Positions 50,230-62,042 of a DNA stretch of 64,000 nucleotides are shown piece after piece (positions within the stretch are counted from its first letter, which is position 1; each line of letters begins with the position of its first letter). The DNA is from Turritopsis dohrnii. Taxonomy: Eukaryota > Cnidaria > Hydrozoa > Anthoathecata > Oceaniidae. The DNA lies in NCBI GenBank assembly GCA_027922465.2, contig BQMF02000212.1:434001-498000 (forward strand), read 5' to 3'. The position numbers were made by a program, and so were the translations under genes. The notes beneath the pieces were generated by a model. That model ran no database searches and was not told the DNA's origin. It saw nothing but the letters and a program-made list of their open reading frames with translations.

Positions 50230-51305
50230 TTGAAGTTCTTCCCATTTCGTATGTTAAGCTACTTTACTAACTTCATTTTGTGTTTTAAGAAGACTTTATG
50301 ATCCGATGTAAAAGGTAGCCTATCGTTTTTACTTCTGTCATGTTAAGGATAGGATGTGTTAATATGTAGTGCTGGGTTATAAGAATGTTAATGACAAATA
50401 ATTAATTAATAGAAACTAGGAGTATATTTCAAGCAGCTTACTAATAAAACCATTTTTTCAATAAAACATTTTTTCATTTGAAAATCAGAGAACAGGATTC
50501 TTTGTGGTCTGTCTGAACTGAAAGTTAGTCCAAAAAGTTTTTATTTTTTTCTAGTTCACCTCTCCCAAGCCTGAATTATCTATACTGACCAACTATAATG
50601 CAGTTTGAGACGAGGCGTTACTTCCCCATTTCAGATGACATCTCAATTTACCACTATTTCTAAATTCTAACTTTTACTAGTTTTGTTATAAAAATATTGT
50701 CACAATAACCTTATAATGCAATGTCTGAAATGGTCACTGTCAAATATAATTTACACATAAATGTTTATGTTCTTATGTTAATGTCTCACCGTACTTCGTT
50801 CATCCATGCTTTTCATCATTTATCTGCATTCTTTTACTTCATTTTACTTACTAGCTGCATCTTATTGACCTCATGATAACTTTTTGGGTTTTTGTTCTTT
50901 GATATTTGACTATTGACACGTAATTGACAAGCTTGGAAATCAGGAGGTTCCCTTCATTTGAAATCCTGGGTACCGATCTTTAAATCGGTACCCGAAAAGA
51001 AACAGGCAAAAAGTCTGTTATTATTGATGAGTAAAAGCAAGTATTCCAAGCACCTGCGACCCCAGAATGATGATGTAATTATAAGACAGGCAGTTTAAAG
51101 AGAATTTGAATGCGTTAGAATACATTGGAAATAAAAGCGGGCGAAACGATTCCAGAGATAATTCATTGAATAAATGATGGAATGAAACAATTATTACGAA
51201 TTTGTTTTTGAGTTGCGTGGGGAAGAAAGACAAAGTATGTATGAGAAGCATTACGAATAATCTTTATGGATACAACTATAATTTTCGAAAAAAGTTATTG
51301 TTCCG

Positions 51306-51491
51306 TTAATCTTCTTCAATAAAAATTGCAGATTCTGTTGTAGAATCCACCTCTCCGATTTTTGCCACTTCCTCATCAATGTGTTTTTCATTATGTTCCT
51401 TCTCCTCATATTCTTCTCTCTGTTCCTCATCTTCTTCTTCGTCTGAAGATGGATCAAGAGTGATCCATTCATCGTCATCTTTGGCAGCCAT
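51306..51491 (-). CDS. Small acidic protein, hypothetical
   Basis: An ATG-to-TAA frame of 61 codons beginning MAAKDDDEWITLDPSSDEEE and rich in Glu/Asp throughout. The opening (W-I-T-L-D-P before a Ser-Asp-Glu acidic run) looks like a designed rather than random sequence. It points toward the TRIC gene, tail to tail, about 1 kb away. No splice sites or family match were recognised. It might be a full short gene or the first exon of a longer one. Confidence 0.4.
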   Translation of the reverse strand: MAAKDDDEWITLDPSSDEEEDEEQREEYEEKEHNEKHIDEEVAKIGEVDSTTESAIFIEED

Positions 51492-51729
51492 GGCATGTCA
51501 CGCACTTTTTTCTGTTAGTAGATCTGTTTTTATCACGTCTAAAATGTTTAATTCATTCAATCACCAAATGAATTTTAATGAATTTTTACAGTCATTTTAA
51601 ATCAAAATAATAAGATAGAATAGAATAATGAGATACAATAGAGAAATGTATACTTGTGGTTAGAGTAATTTCTCTGAGCCATTCTCTTTAAATCTTTGAA
51701 CTCTCATACTGTCAATACTAAATGAGTGC

Positions 51730-53041
51730 GTTGATAGAGGTGTTTGGGAATGCCTTGGGAATGATCCCACAAAGTATGATCAATGAATCTCATTGCTCTT
51801 GTGAGGTTCCCACCAAAAGATTGGTATCTATTTTCCAAATTGCCAATCACAGTCGGAATTAGCACTTCTTACATTTTTTTAACTTTTGCCTTGTCCGATT
51901 TTACATTCTTAACACAGAACTCTTCTTTTGCCACATTTTTAAACCTTTTCAATCTTTTTCCTTTATTTTCAGCTAAATACTTAGCATTGTATGGACGATT
52001 GGTACCCTTGACTGTAATGATGACATTATCAATTCCGGCTCACTTGGTGGGGATATCTTTAAGCTTTTCCTTTGCTTCAGACATCAGTAATGATGATATC
52101 TATTATAAAGAAACTAAAGGTGTAATTCTTAACACTGCTCCACAGAAACTAAAGATGTAATTCTTAACACTGCTCTATAGAAACTAAAGATGTAATTCTT
52201 AACACTGCTCTATAGAAATGATGCCTCCGAAATTTGGCCTGTATGGCGCATGTACAGAACCCATTTTCTTTAATTGCATTTTCAACAAACAGGAGTAGAC
52301 ACAAGCAGTTATGAAGCATGGCCTTGATTGCAGTATGATACTTGTGATTTTGAAATCTTGTACCCTCAGCCTTAACAAAATGTTGGAATGTGATTCCCAT
52401 GTTCAAAACCATTGTAATCATAATCTGTTTGGCCTTTCTACTGTTCTTGAAGTAACGGTATGACTCCAAGCATCTCATTGACATTTTGTGTTTTAAGAAG
52501 ACTTTATGATCCGATGTAAAAGGTAGCCTATCATTTATCATTTTATCAGAATGTGTTTATATGACATGAAGTGCTGGGTAATAGGAATGTTAATGACGTT
52601 AATGACATCAATTATGACTTGTTGGACTCTATTAGAAAAGTGAGCGGTTTGTTCTGCCCTTGAATGTAATCCTGCATTGTATTTGATGGGAAACACATCC
52701 AAAAGAACCTCACTGTGATGCATGAAAAAGTGCTGTTTGTTTGTAACAGCTTGATGATTGATGATATGAAAAGGTAGAAGAGAGCTGAGACAATTCACCG
52801 ATTTATACCATGCACTATACTGTAATGATGTTCAGTCATCATCGTCCGTCTCTCCTATGTCCGAACCATGCTGGACAAACGTATTGTGCAAAGTCTTTGC
52901 CATCATTGTCTGTCTCTCCAATATCCGAGCTGTGCTGGACAAAATGCTATTTGCATAATCTTTGTCAATTTTCTCCTCATCCGTCAAGACATTAGTTATC
53001 CAACTTATCATTATGTAATATTTGAAAGTGCAGAAAGACAC
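51730..53041 (-). pseudogene. Unidentified coding relic across several frames
   Basis: Successive minus-strand frames read coding-like sequence: 53041-52832 (ANSILSSTARILERQ, KTLHNTFVQHGSDIGETD), 52798-52538 (HFFMHHSEVLLDVFPI, NIPITQHFM), 52541-52164 (SMRCLESYRYFKNS, QNHKYHTAIKAMLHNC) and 52080-51730 (DNVIITVKGTNRPYNAKYLA, RAMRFIDHTLWDHS). Stops and frameshifts separate them. A 35-36 bp unit is tandemly triplicated at 52110-52217. Bases 52482-52610 recur at 50272-50400, in the TRIC 3' end, so it belongs to a repeat. A dead transposable element is likely; the class is unknown. Confidence 0.5.
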
Positions 53042-53244
53042 TCCTTAATTCGATCAACGATCAATTGTATCTAGAAGGAGTATTGTTCTGCATCTGACTA
53101 TAAAGAAATTTAAAGAAATTTCGTCTCATGAGCAAGTTTTGTTGACTGTTTTTGGCCATTTTTCGACAATTTTGAGATTTTGAGACGAAATTTATTAACG
53201 GGAAAATAATAACAATGACAATGTTTAATTTTATTTTTTATGAT

Positions 53245-54170
53245 CTATTCATCAGAGAAAGTATGCCCATTTACATTTAAACATTTTGTTACACGGTGAA
53301 CCATTCCTTGAAAAGCATTTCTTATCATCACTGGATTCAAATTGGCACTTTCATTAGTAATGGCTTGCTTTAGACTTCGTAAGTCTCTCGGCTGCATTGC
53401 TACGTCTTGACTCCAGATCTTGTGTTTTAAGTAGCCCCAGAGAAAGAAATCACATACTGTAACGTCTGGAGAACGAGCTTGCCAATCCTGATTTCCACGA
53501 TTACTGATGACTCTTCCAGGAAACTGCCCTTATAAATAATTCAAAGACCGATTACTCTCATGTGCTGTCGCGCCATCTTGTTGCCACCACACGTTCACTC
53601 TGTAAATGTTTTGCCTTCTGAAATCACCTTGAGCAACATGGTAGCGTATGATTCGGAGGTACTCTCTGGTGTTCACACTTCCTTGGACGAAATGGGGTCC
53701 CAGCACTTTACCATCACCTGTTAGCCCCATCCAAACCATCACTTTATCAGGACCTTGTTTGAACTCAATGTAATGGTCATCAGGGTGTCCTTGACCATGT
53801 GCTGCGTACTTAACGACATGTTTAGAATTTACTTCCGAATTTAGACTAAATACCACCTCGTCTGTAACAATCAAATTTTCAAGAAAGTTATTTTGGTTGT
53901 TAACCATCTGAAGAAACCAGTTGCAAAAAGCCAGGTTTTGTCTTGATACCAAAACATAGGGATGAAATCGTTTTTCTTTAACTATCCGTAAAAAGGATCT
54001 TGGATAAATCTGTAAGCCATTTCTTCTAGATGAACGTTTACCATCATTACGAAGAGCATTCATCACCCTGGCAGTATTTTGTGGTGATCTTGCTGTTCTT
54101 GGTCTTCCACTTCTTTCTTTATTCAAGTTATGACAGATCCCCTCATTTCCTAATTTTTTTAAATTCTTAT
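53245..54170 (-). mobile_element. Tc1/mariner-superfamily transposase relic, DD41D type
   Basis: The frame from about 54126 to the stop at 53245 reads a transposase: basic SGRPRTARSP, first catalytic Asp in VTDEVVFSL, second in WWQQDGATAH, third in SPDVTVCDFFLWGYLK, about 290 residues. I count 41 residues between the second and third Asp, the spacing known for the rosa (DD41D) clade. An in-frame TAA at about 53536 interrupts it between catalytic residues two and three, so it is dead. The N-terminal helix-turn-helix is missing where it meets the DIRS-like relic near 54180. A small palindrome (TTTCGTCTCA / TGAGACGAAA) at about 53119-53192 may be a terminal region. Confidence 0.8.
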
Positions 54171-54179
54171 ATCTAATTT

Positions 54180-55703
54180 AGCCATGTACGAAGAGACCCC
54201 TAAATGGGAAATCAATGACACAGCTTCATCGAACGAAGAGTAACGAACAGAATATTCATCCTTACTAATACCCTCATTAACCACCTGTCCGCGAGGTGAA
54301 GAGGTAAGGAGGTGAGGCGAGGTGAAGACAAATCTAAAATGATACGTAAGGAACCATCACTTTTAGGAACTGTGCCTAGAGGAGAACAATGGAAAACTGA
54401 AAATGTTGGTGATAAAAAGGGGCCTGAAGTATGGCCTCGCCTAACTTCCTTAGCTATAGCTTCCCATACCGGAAACGGATTAACTCGAGCCACAAGCAAA
54501 TTGCGAGGTCTAGTGTTCGAAACGAAAGGGCTGAGATGGAACTACCGCCGATGTGGACCCTGGCTCAACCGAAGATGAGGACCGATTGGACGGACGAGCT
54601 TGACGAGAAGGACAAGAGGCAGCCAAGTGACCCGGGCTCTGGCAAACGAAGCATAAGTTTTGCAAAGGAAAGCGGCGAAGAACGCGGTTGTAAAGGTCAT
54701 CATCTACACGATTCCAGGCAAGCGTACGATCATAGTCTAACTGGTAGCGAAAGGATCTATCATATTCAGACCATGCGGGGAAGGTAAACTGAGAAGCAAA
54801 ATCGCAAATGGTGGCTTGATAGTGAAGCAACTGAGGTGTACGTGCTGAGAAAAAATGGTCATGAACGCGCAAGAAATTCGACCAAGCGACCATTCACGAA
54901 GAAAAATCCACCACACGTGGTCTATGGCGCTGACGAGGCACCAGAGAAAGGCCTGAAGATGCACCGCCAGAAAAACGAAAAGTATATTCATCCGGAGATG
55001 CAATAAAGGAGTGAGGCAATAAATCATCAAAATTAACAAACTCACCATTCCTAATACAGTTAATGACGGTCAAAGGCAGCGCAGGGATAGCAGGGGCAGA
55101 ATGCAACCGGGGCCCCGACTCAGACGTAACCAGTGGAGAAGGAACTTGCAAACTGTCTATATTAGGCGAAACGGTATGAAGATAGTAGCTGAATGTTCGT
55201 TAGTGGTAAAGTTATTCAAGTTAGAGTTCAAATTAATAGCTGTGTTGTTAAGACTGCTAGCAGGCAAACCACGATTTTGAAAAAAATATTTCGATCTGTC
55301 TCGCAATGAGAGAGTCCAATGTTGTTGATAACGGCGAGCCCTTGGATGATGACGACGGCTGACATGGTACTGTACCAGTTGGAGTGCCAGCCGAGGTAAA
55401 AATGGTAGAAACACGAGTATCCAAACTAGCTACTGTAGCAAAAATACGAGGAGCAGTAGACTGCACCAAAATGTCCGGGTTACTCGATGAAAACGTAGGG
55501 ATGGACGACGAACAAGCCGAAGTTACTACAGTCCCATTGGCATGAGCATCGATATTGGATGGCGGATTGTAAAATAGGAATAGCCTTCGAGCCAGTTGTT
55601 GATGGTTCCCAGTGTCAATGATGTTGATCGAGTTTGCAATCAACCGGAGGGCTTGGGTTGGGATAGCCAGCCACTCCTCGACGGAGCGATCCCGGTACTC
55701 CAC
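54180..55703 (-). mobile_element. DIRS-like retroelement relic (gag to start of RT)
   Basis: Minus-strand frames in order: 55703-55257 (gag N-terminal part, LARRLFLFYNPPS), 55151-54894 (FVNFDDLLPHSF), 54893-54510 (LLHYQATICDFAS, SEYDRSFRYQL, zinc knuckle CFVCQSPGHLAASC of the CX2CX4HX4C form), then reverse transcriptase start 54499-54212 (SGPFLSPTFSVFHCSPLGTV, PKSDGSLRIILDLSSP, and in another frame SKDEYSVRYSSFDEA, MAKLD). This opening is characteristic of DIRS-type reverse transcriptases as I know them. Frameshifts, a small duplication near 54290-54320 and abrupt loss of the rest beside the mariner relic show it is dead. Confidence 0.7.
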
Positions 55704-55750
55704 TGACGTCTAGTTGGCTGTTGACCGCTTCCTTTTCCGTACAGTGGAAA

Positions 55751-56860
55751 CTAACATCCCATGTAAGACAACCATAAAACACACAAAGTAAATCCACTGC
55801 ATGATTTCTTCTTCTTTAAATAAACGTTTTTGTAAGAGGCCTGAAGTAATACGGGCAACCAACTACCAAAATGAATGCTGCCAAAAGAAAACACAAATCC
55901 AATAATACAAATATAAGCACTGCGATACTCTTCCTTTACGAACCGTAACTTCACTTCCCTTAAAATGCTTGAAAATAAGGAAGAAGAGGAACACGAGGTG
56001 GCCCACCTGCCATATATATATATATACCCAATAAAATACAGAATACGCAAAGTGGATAATGTTCTGATCTCGCCACACAAGTCCTGGTAGCATACATCGC
56101 GTATGACCTCATGTAAAAAGGCTGCCGAGAGGCGCGCGCAAAGATGGTCGCCAGCCAGTTAACAAGAGTTAAGTAAACTTAACTGCCATTAACTGTGAAA
56201 AAGAATGACATGATACATGCGATATATATCATTCTTTGGGGGCAACCGGTGGCATCCTCGTGTTGACAATATGACAACGTGTTGCCCAGGTAGATAATAT
56301 GTTATTTTTTGCCAAGGCCACGTTGCATTCAAAATTCACCAATCCCTCACTCAACCAATACATTTCATGTAAGTATAAAAGGAATATTATATCCTATTAT
56401 CGTTTAAGTATTATGCTTGAAATAAACTTTATATTGTCTTAATCAACACCTCAAATGTGGAAATGTAAATCATCCAATCACAAGTTTGCAAAAAAATGAT
56501 CGATTATCAAAGTGGAGGAGTGCACAGACGATTGTCACATTGAAGGCGATCTGGAGAACGAATTGCAGGAGAGAGTAGGAGAAGCAGCTTAACGCCTCTT
56601 AGATATACTAGTAATTCCATAAATATAATTTCAGTGATTTTATACTCTATCATGTTGCTTATAAAAAAAAACGTGTACCTGCTGACACGATGTTCTTCCT
56701 CTTGTTTTTCTCCACTGTCTAACGAAACTCTCGACAAAATATTTATATTTATAATTGTTTCGTCTTCCCCAAATGCAATTACCTTCCAAATATGTTGCAG
56801 GTATCCTATTATTTACATTTACAATAGCAATGTCAAAATTTGTTCTTTTAGGTTAGATAT
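55751..56860. other. Stretch without a supported gene
   Basis: May include the non-coding end of the DIRS-like relic. (TA)n tracts at about 56013-56027 and 56859-56893. Nothing else recognised. Confidence 0.4.
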
Positions 56861-56875
56861 ATACTATATATATAT

Positions 56876-57764
56876 ACTATATATATATATACTTCTGTTG
56901 CTTCTGGTTTTGAAAGGAATGTTTTTTCGCAGGCGAGTTCTCTTGTCTGTTGTCTGACTGATTGGGTGTTTGTGATATTCTGTACTCCAACCTTCGTTGA
57001 AGAGCATTCTTTCTTCTCTTCCGGCAAACTTTTCTGATGCCCTGTAATATAATTGCAGGTGGACAAAGTACCAAAGTTCGAAATACCTATAAATCTAAAT
57101 TCTTACCTTATGACGCCTTGTTATTCTAATTCTATTGGATCTCTTTCGCTTTCTAGTGCCGGGTGTTTGATGGTTTTCTTTATAGCTCCGCTGCAAAGAC
57201 CCAAAGTAGTGATTCACTGCCTCTAGATAGAAAACAAAGCAAACCGTAAAATTTCTTAATACATAATTTCTTACTTTATTAATAGAAAAATGTCTAAGAA
57301 GACATGAAATTTTAACTGAGCCGCTTACTTCTTAATACATTTTGTCCTACACCAGTGTTTCGGTCATTCAAACCTTGCAAGATTCTTGAGTTGACGATTG
57401 AATTTGTATCTGACATAAAACAAAGAGGAAACATGAAGAATTCATTATTTAGAGCAATTTCAGGGGGGTTTTTTTTCATATATAGGGAATAAGAAAATTG
57501 AAACAGTTTAAAAAAGCACTTTTCAGTTTACATACATCCACCTTCATTAGCAAGTGGTTTGTAAAGATCATGAACCATATTCTAGATAGTTGTTTATACA
57601 ACATTATTAACCAATGAATCTAATGGAATATCAAATCAGGAAATAAGTAAGGGTACTTACTGACATTCCTAAAGGTATTTTCATTTTTTTGGATGCAGGT
57701 TTCTTTCTCATTTCATCTAACTCTCTTCTCAAGGAGTTTATTTCTTCCTGAGGTTCCACAACAT
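56876..57764 (-). CDS. Basic protein with coiled-coil start, 5 exons, 5' end missing
   Basis: Exons: 57764-57661, about 57595-57540, about 57417-57326, about 57222-57108, about 57052-56876. The phases join without a stop. Order of features: coiled coil (EEINSLRRELDEMRKKPASK), the KMKIPLGMS turn, a short helical part (MVHDLYKPLANEGGY), AVNHYFGSLQRSYKEN, then a strongly basic block (GTRKRKRSNRIRITRRHK, RKVCRKRRKNALQRRLEY) and a Gln/Asn-rich tail. I recall a widespread cnidarian family of the form coiled coil, K-I-P-LS, basic RRR block, of unknown function; this is memory, not a search. The first exon has a weak acceptor and abuts a LINE endonuclease fragment, so the gene may be truncated or element-borne. 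Confidence 0.6.
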
Positions 57765-57769
57765 CTTTC

Positions 57770-58596
57770 AAATTTGAAAATTAGAAGTTCATTTTCTTTA
57801 CACCAGGTTTCCGTAAGAGAAATAATTGTAAATTCATAACTAATATTTCTCGGCATTGATTTAAAATCGTCAAAATTCTTTTGCATGCTTTTGATGTTTA
57901 TGTTTAGTATTGAAAAGTTCGAAGGATCAAATAGTTGTTAAATAGTTCGAGAGATTAGCAAGAGAAAAACTCCTACTTTCGAGATTTTGCCAATTAAAAT
58001 AGTTTATATCTGGGTCAGAATCATATTTTGGAGTGATGTGATCAAGCTGGCCGGAGAGGTTGAATCATCCATTTTAGAAAGAAATCAATCCTGAATAAAT
58101 TATTAATTATTGGCTCCTAGTTTATCTTAACTATTTTGTCATACTTAAGACAAAATTGTTCACCTCTTCTATCTGTAACACCATTCTCTAATTTCCTTCT
58201 GATTCCCTCTGTCTGTTTCGAAAAATCTTCGTAATTACGAAATGTTTGTGTCCTTCAACTTATGTCCTCCTTGAAGGATTCATTCCTTATCTTTTCTAAC
58301 TTTAAAGGATCAGGACAATCGTGCGCGGCCCACTTTAATCTCTTTCCTGTCCTGTGCGCTCTTTCGATCTTTACATTTTCTACACCCAATTTATCTGCAA
58401 ATATTTTGTTTTTACAATCTTGCCAGGTTTCTTCTTCACTTTCTTTGATCCCTTCAATTTCTCTCAAATTGTTCCTCCTACACTGATCTTCCGGTCTTTT
58501 GCTTTCTTTCTCTGTTTTATCAAATTTTTCATATATTGTTTTAATTTTTTTTATTGAAATTCTTTTCCTGAAAGTTAACTTTCCTTCCATAATCAT
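57770..58596 (-). mobile_element. LINE fragment: ORF1 C-terminal part and ORF2 endonuclease start
   Basis: 58596-58255 codes an ORF1 piece of the L1/transposase_22 kind (CRRNNLREIEGIKESEEETW, VENVKIERAHRTGKR) and then slips frame at RTIV. Further along the minus strand 57960-57770 codes the start of an AP-endonuclease ORF2 (SNFSILNINIKSMQKNFDDF, then TIISLTETWCKEN). Reverse transcriptase is absent. Losing the 3' part is unusual, since LINEs normally lose 5' sequence. This suggests a later deletion or insertion at about 57770, exactly where the basic-protein exon begins. Confidence 0.68.
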
Positions 58597-60098
58597 GAAG
58601 ATCTTTTTCCCAGATTAGCTAACATTTCTAACATTGATGTTTCTAAGGGTTTTTTTTCATGCTAGCTGTTCATATAGCCTTTATCCAAAATAATTATCCA
58701 ATGTGAAAGTTGTATCTGCAGTTAGATTTCTTGCATCCTGAAATTGCTTTCTTCTGTCTGTTGTTTTTTGAATAGATCTTTTCCACTCTTTCTACGATGC
58801 ATCTCCAGTTCTCTGATGGTGAATGTTGGTAGTTCACTCTAACTTTTGCACCAAGCAGTTATAATTATATCCATATTTCTATCAACATCTTTTAATATAA
58901 TTGTACAATCGTTAGTATTTGCGATTTAGCACCGTCTGTTTCTCTAGTCATTTTTGATATCTCTCCTTGTCAGTCTCATTTCCATGCATGAAAAAAGAAT
59001 TGGAATCCTGGAAATCTGTATTGCACCCGTATAAATCTCAATAAACGGAATTCCACTCCTGTGACGTCATTTCCCAATTAAAGTGTTACCGGTAACGTTG
59101 ACAAAATACCTAATACTTTCATCTAAAGTATTAGGTATTTTTGCACAAAAATCCATGTTCAAGTTTTAAATTATTTAAATGTGCAGCCATAAACGAAATC
59201 CAACCAACAAATATTTTTCCCAATATCTAATATATAAACCTTTACGCTAGATGGAGGGCATGACAACAAATAGATAAAACAGCCGAGAACTCAGTTTAGC
59301 AGAGTTTCTGTTCCAGTACAATTAGGATGTATAATTGCATGTTCATAAAACGTTTGTGAAAGTAAATGAAATTTTTGCAACAGATAGACCACAAAGAAAT
59401 TCCAATCTGTTTGGTTAACATTTGACATTTTCATGGGAAAATGATGAATTCTGAAATTTATTGTTCATTGCTTATTGATTTGTTATTTGTCATTTTCAAA
59501 TGTTTATTCTTGATTTTTAGAAATTTATTTTCTAACAAAGTTTTATGAATTGTTGCTTTGTCTATATTTAATCAGCAGCTTATCTTCGAGTTTCTTGATT
59601 TTCGATAATAAAGATCCTTTAGGGTATGTGGATGTTTTTTAGAGGGGTAGAATGTAGTGTTAGGATCGTTCGTGTTGGTTGACAAAGAAGCAGCGTTGGT
59701 GTCCATGAATACCATAATACCTTTCTTTATTGTGCATGTTAATTTCTTGACCTTTAATTTATGAGATGACGAAGAGCTTTTACCAAATCTAAATTTTATT
59801 GGTTGTTCATATATCATTATTAACTTTTGTTATAATATAAGATGAAAGCTAGGCAACTTGTCTATTTTTCTTTCCCGTATGTGCTGTGAGCGATAAAAAG
59901 TATGGGAGAGGGTGATAGACAGGCTCCCCTAACTTAAATAGTGACTGATAGATAAAGACTTTTGAAGTTCACGAAACTTTATACTGTATGTTTATAAAAG
60001 TATGTCAATGTCAATACAAGGTAATAGTTACAAATGACATGCGTAATGTTTTCATGTGCCCTACCCAGCTTTGTGAGATGATCTCATTTCAACGCCAA
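58597..60098. other. Stretch with a hairpin and an unassigned open frame
   Basis: A perfect 16-bp stem with 5-base loop lies at 59104-59140. An ATG-started frame of 81 codons on the minus strand (59817-59572; SSSSSHKLKVKK, TLKDLYYRKSRNSK) has no recognised family and may be a relic. Nothing else seen. Confidence 0.4.
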
Positions 60099-60100
60099 TA

Positions 60101-60288
60101 GACCTTTTCATGAATTACGTCACTTCAGGCAACGTCTCGTTTTCAAACTGAACATTAATGACGTTTGAGCCGTTTGTAAAGAGAAATGACAACTTATCAT
60201 CAAATTCTTTTATTAAGGTTAAGCACGTAATTATTCATAAACTTAGAAACGAGGCGATACTTGTAATGACGTAATTCATGAAAAGGTC
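60101..60288. mobile_element. TA-flanked MITE (GACCTTTTCATGAATTACGT ends)
   Basis: Left GACCTTTTCATGAATTACGT, right its exact inverse, with TA on both sides. The inverted part is about 24 bp. 188 bp, non-coding. The interior also carries imperfect inverted GTCTCGTTT / AAACGAGGC blocks. Confidence 0.72.
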
Positions 60289-60374
60289 TATCCCAGTCTT
60301 TCCATGTCCTTTCAGAAATCTTATTATACGCATGCGCAGGTAAACTCCAATATTTAGGACATTAAAGAGGTTCT

Positions 60375-60506
60375 AGGACAATTCCCCCCTCGGATTGCCC
60401 CCTGGATAGTCCCCCCCCCCCCCCCCCCCACCCCCATTCCCCCACGTAAGTAGCCCTAACCCTAAATTTGATGGGGAGGGGAAATTTTCCAGGGGGGAAT
60501 TGTCCT
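60375..60506. mobile_element. AGGACAATTCCCCCCT inverted-repeat element with poly-C
   Basis: AGGACAATTCCCCCCT at the left and its exact inverse at the right. The middle includes a C run at 60411-60429. 132 bp, non-coding. Confidence 0.6.
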
Positions 60507-60841
60507 GACATCCATTAAAGAAAAAAACAAGTTCCGCTCTGAAAGTCCGTTGTTTACACAATGCTAGAATGTTTTGAGGAAAAGAACAATATTGAACCGT
60601 CGAAACCGATACTTGATGAGTTTTATTTGCAAAACAACACAGCATTTGTTGCTCTCTTTCGGTTTTCATTTGGCAGCAATTTTGATTACCTTTTGATTCT
60701 ATTTTCATTTTTTATACAGGCCAAACATTGATAGCAGTATTTGTACATATTCGTTAATATTGTACATAGTATACTGAAGTTTTAATCCTGTATAAAAATT
60801 CATTAATAATAATAAACCGTCTTTAGTTTAACTGGGACTTA

Positions 60842-61080
60842 AATACACCTTTCCCGTAATTGATTGCGCAATACTTTTTACCATACTCCGCCTCGTTTTC
60901 GCAAAGGTTGATATGGTAACAGAATGGCACGGGACTCATTTCAGTAATGAGCAATTAGTGTAATGATTGTGATAGTGTTAATGATTGAGCACGGGAGATT
61001 CGGTTGTCATGGTAAGCATATTGAAAACGAGGTAGAGCATGATAAAAATATTGCGCAATCAATTACGGGAAAGGTGTATT
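60842..61080. mobile_element. Hairpin MITE with AATACACCTTTCCCG ends
   Basis: The left end AATACACCTTTCCCGTAATT and the right end AATTACGGGAAAGGTGTATT are exact inverses; homology continues to about 31 bp (TGATTGCGCAATA). Inner blocks CCTCGTTTTCGCAA / TTGAAAACGAGGTAG extend the fold. 239 bp. Confidence 0.75.
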
Positions 61081-62042
61081 AGTCACCGACTGATAGTGAT
61101 CAAAAAGAACTATATAACATTGCAAGCTACATTTAAACCTATGTTTGAACTAAAGTCGAAAAAAAAAAGTAATTTATTATTTTTAACCTTTTCCAAGGTT
61201 TTCAAAAATGATTAACGTTGAATTTTGATTACTCGATAAAGCATTTTCGTTTCGAAACTTGATTGCTATAATCAGGGATATGTTAAAGCGTAGCTGGATG
61301 CAGAGCGATAGATTTCGCTATGTTCTATGTGTGTTGTCAGGAATTTCAGGAATGTATGTGATTGTTTTTTTTCGCCAATTAAATTGCTTGAAAGCGGATT
61401 CTCAACCAATAAAAAGACGTGAAATAAATCGTGCAAACTTCTGTTTGACTTGTATTTTATCTTAGCTATACGCGGAATAGTGTTCAAAGCGACAAGATTT
61501 TGATTTGGGATTTTGATCAAGAGGAAAAATTGTAAAAGTGAACTGGGTAATATGCTCAGCATCTTAAAAAAAATTACCCAAACGTTAGCTTATATATATT
61601 TAGAACGCCTGCTTTGAAAAAAACATGTTTTATTTTGAGGGAAATAGCGTGGTATAAACCACAAATATACTAAATTTAGATAGATATATAGAGATAGATA
61701 ATTTATTTGGTAAAAAAGGTCGTTGAAAAATGCAGTACAGTGGACCTACTGCATGTATATATAAATATAAACATAACACTTGACAAAGATTTTTAATAAA
61801 TCCAAATATTGTGAAAATTTCTTGTGTGTTTTTTCATCTCATATATAAATATAAACGTACCTATAAAAGGATGAAAGAAGAAAACTATTAACTTTTAGTT
61901 TCTTCCTTTACGGATTCATCAGCTAACTGAACTGGTTTTAAAATAAAGTAAAATTGCTCCTGACTGTCGAGCATTTTCAGAGAATAGAAATGTATGCTAA
62001 TATATATAATGGACTAAAATTCCTCTCTGATAATTAACTACA
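61081..62042. other. AT-rich stretch without features
   Basis: Short open frames only. The single ATG frame at 61259-61465 has no supporting splice or protein evidence. Confidence 0.4.

Noticed and set aside
60440..60470. Internal telomere-like CCCTAACCCTAA
   Set aside because: Barely two units within a C-rich MITE interior; chance is enough.
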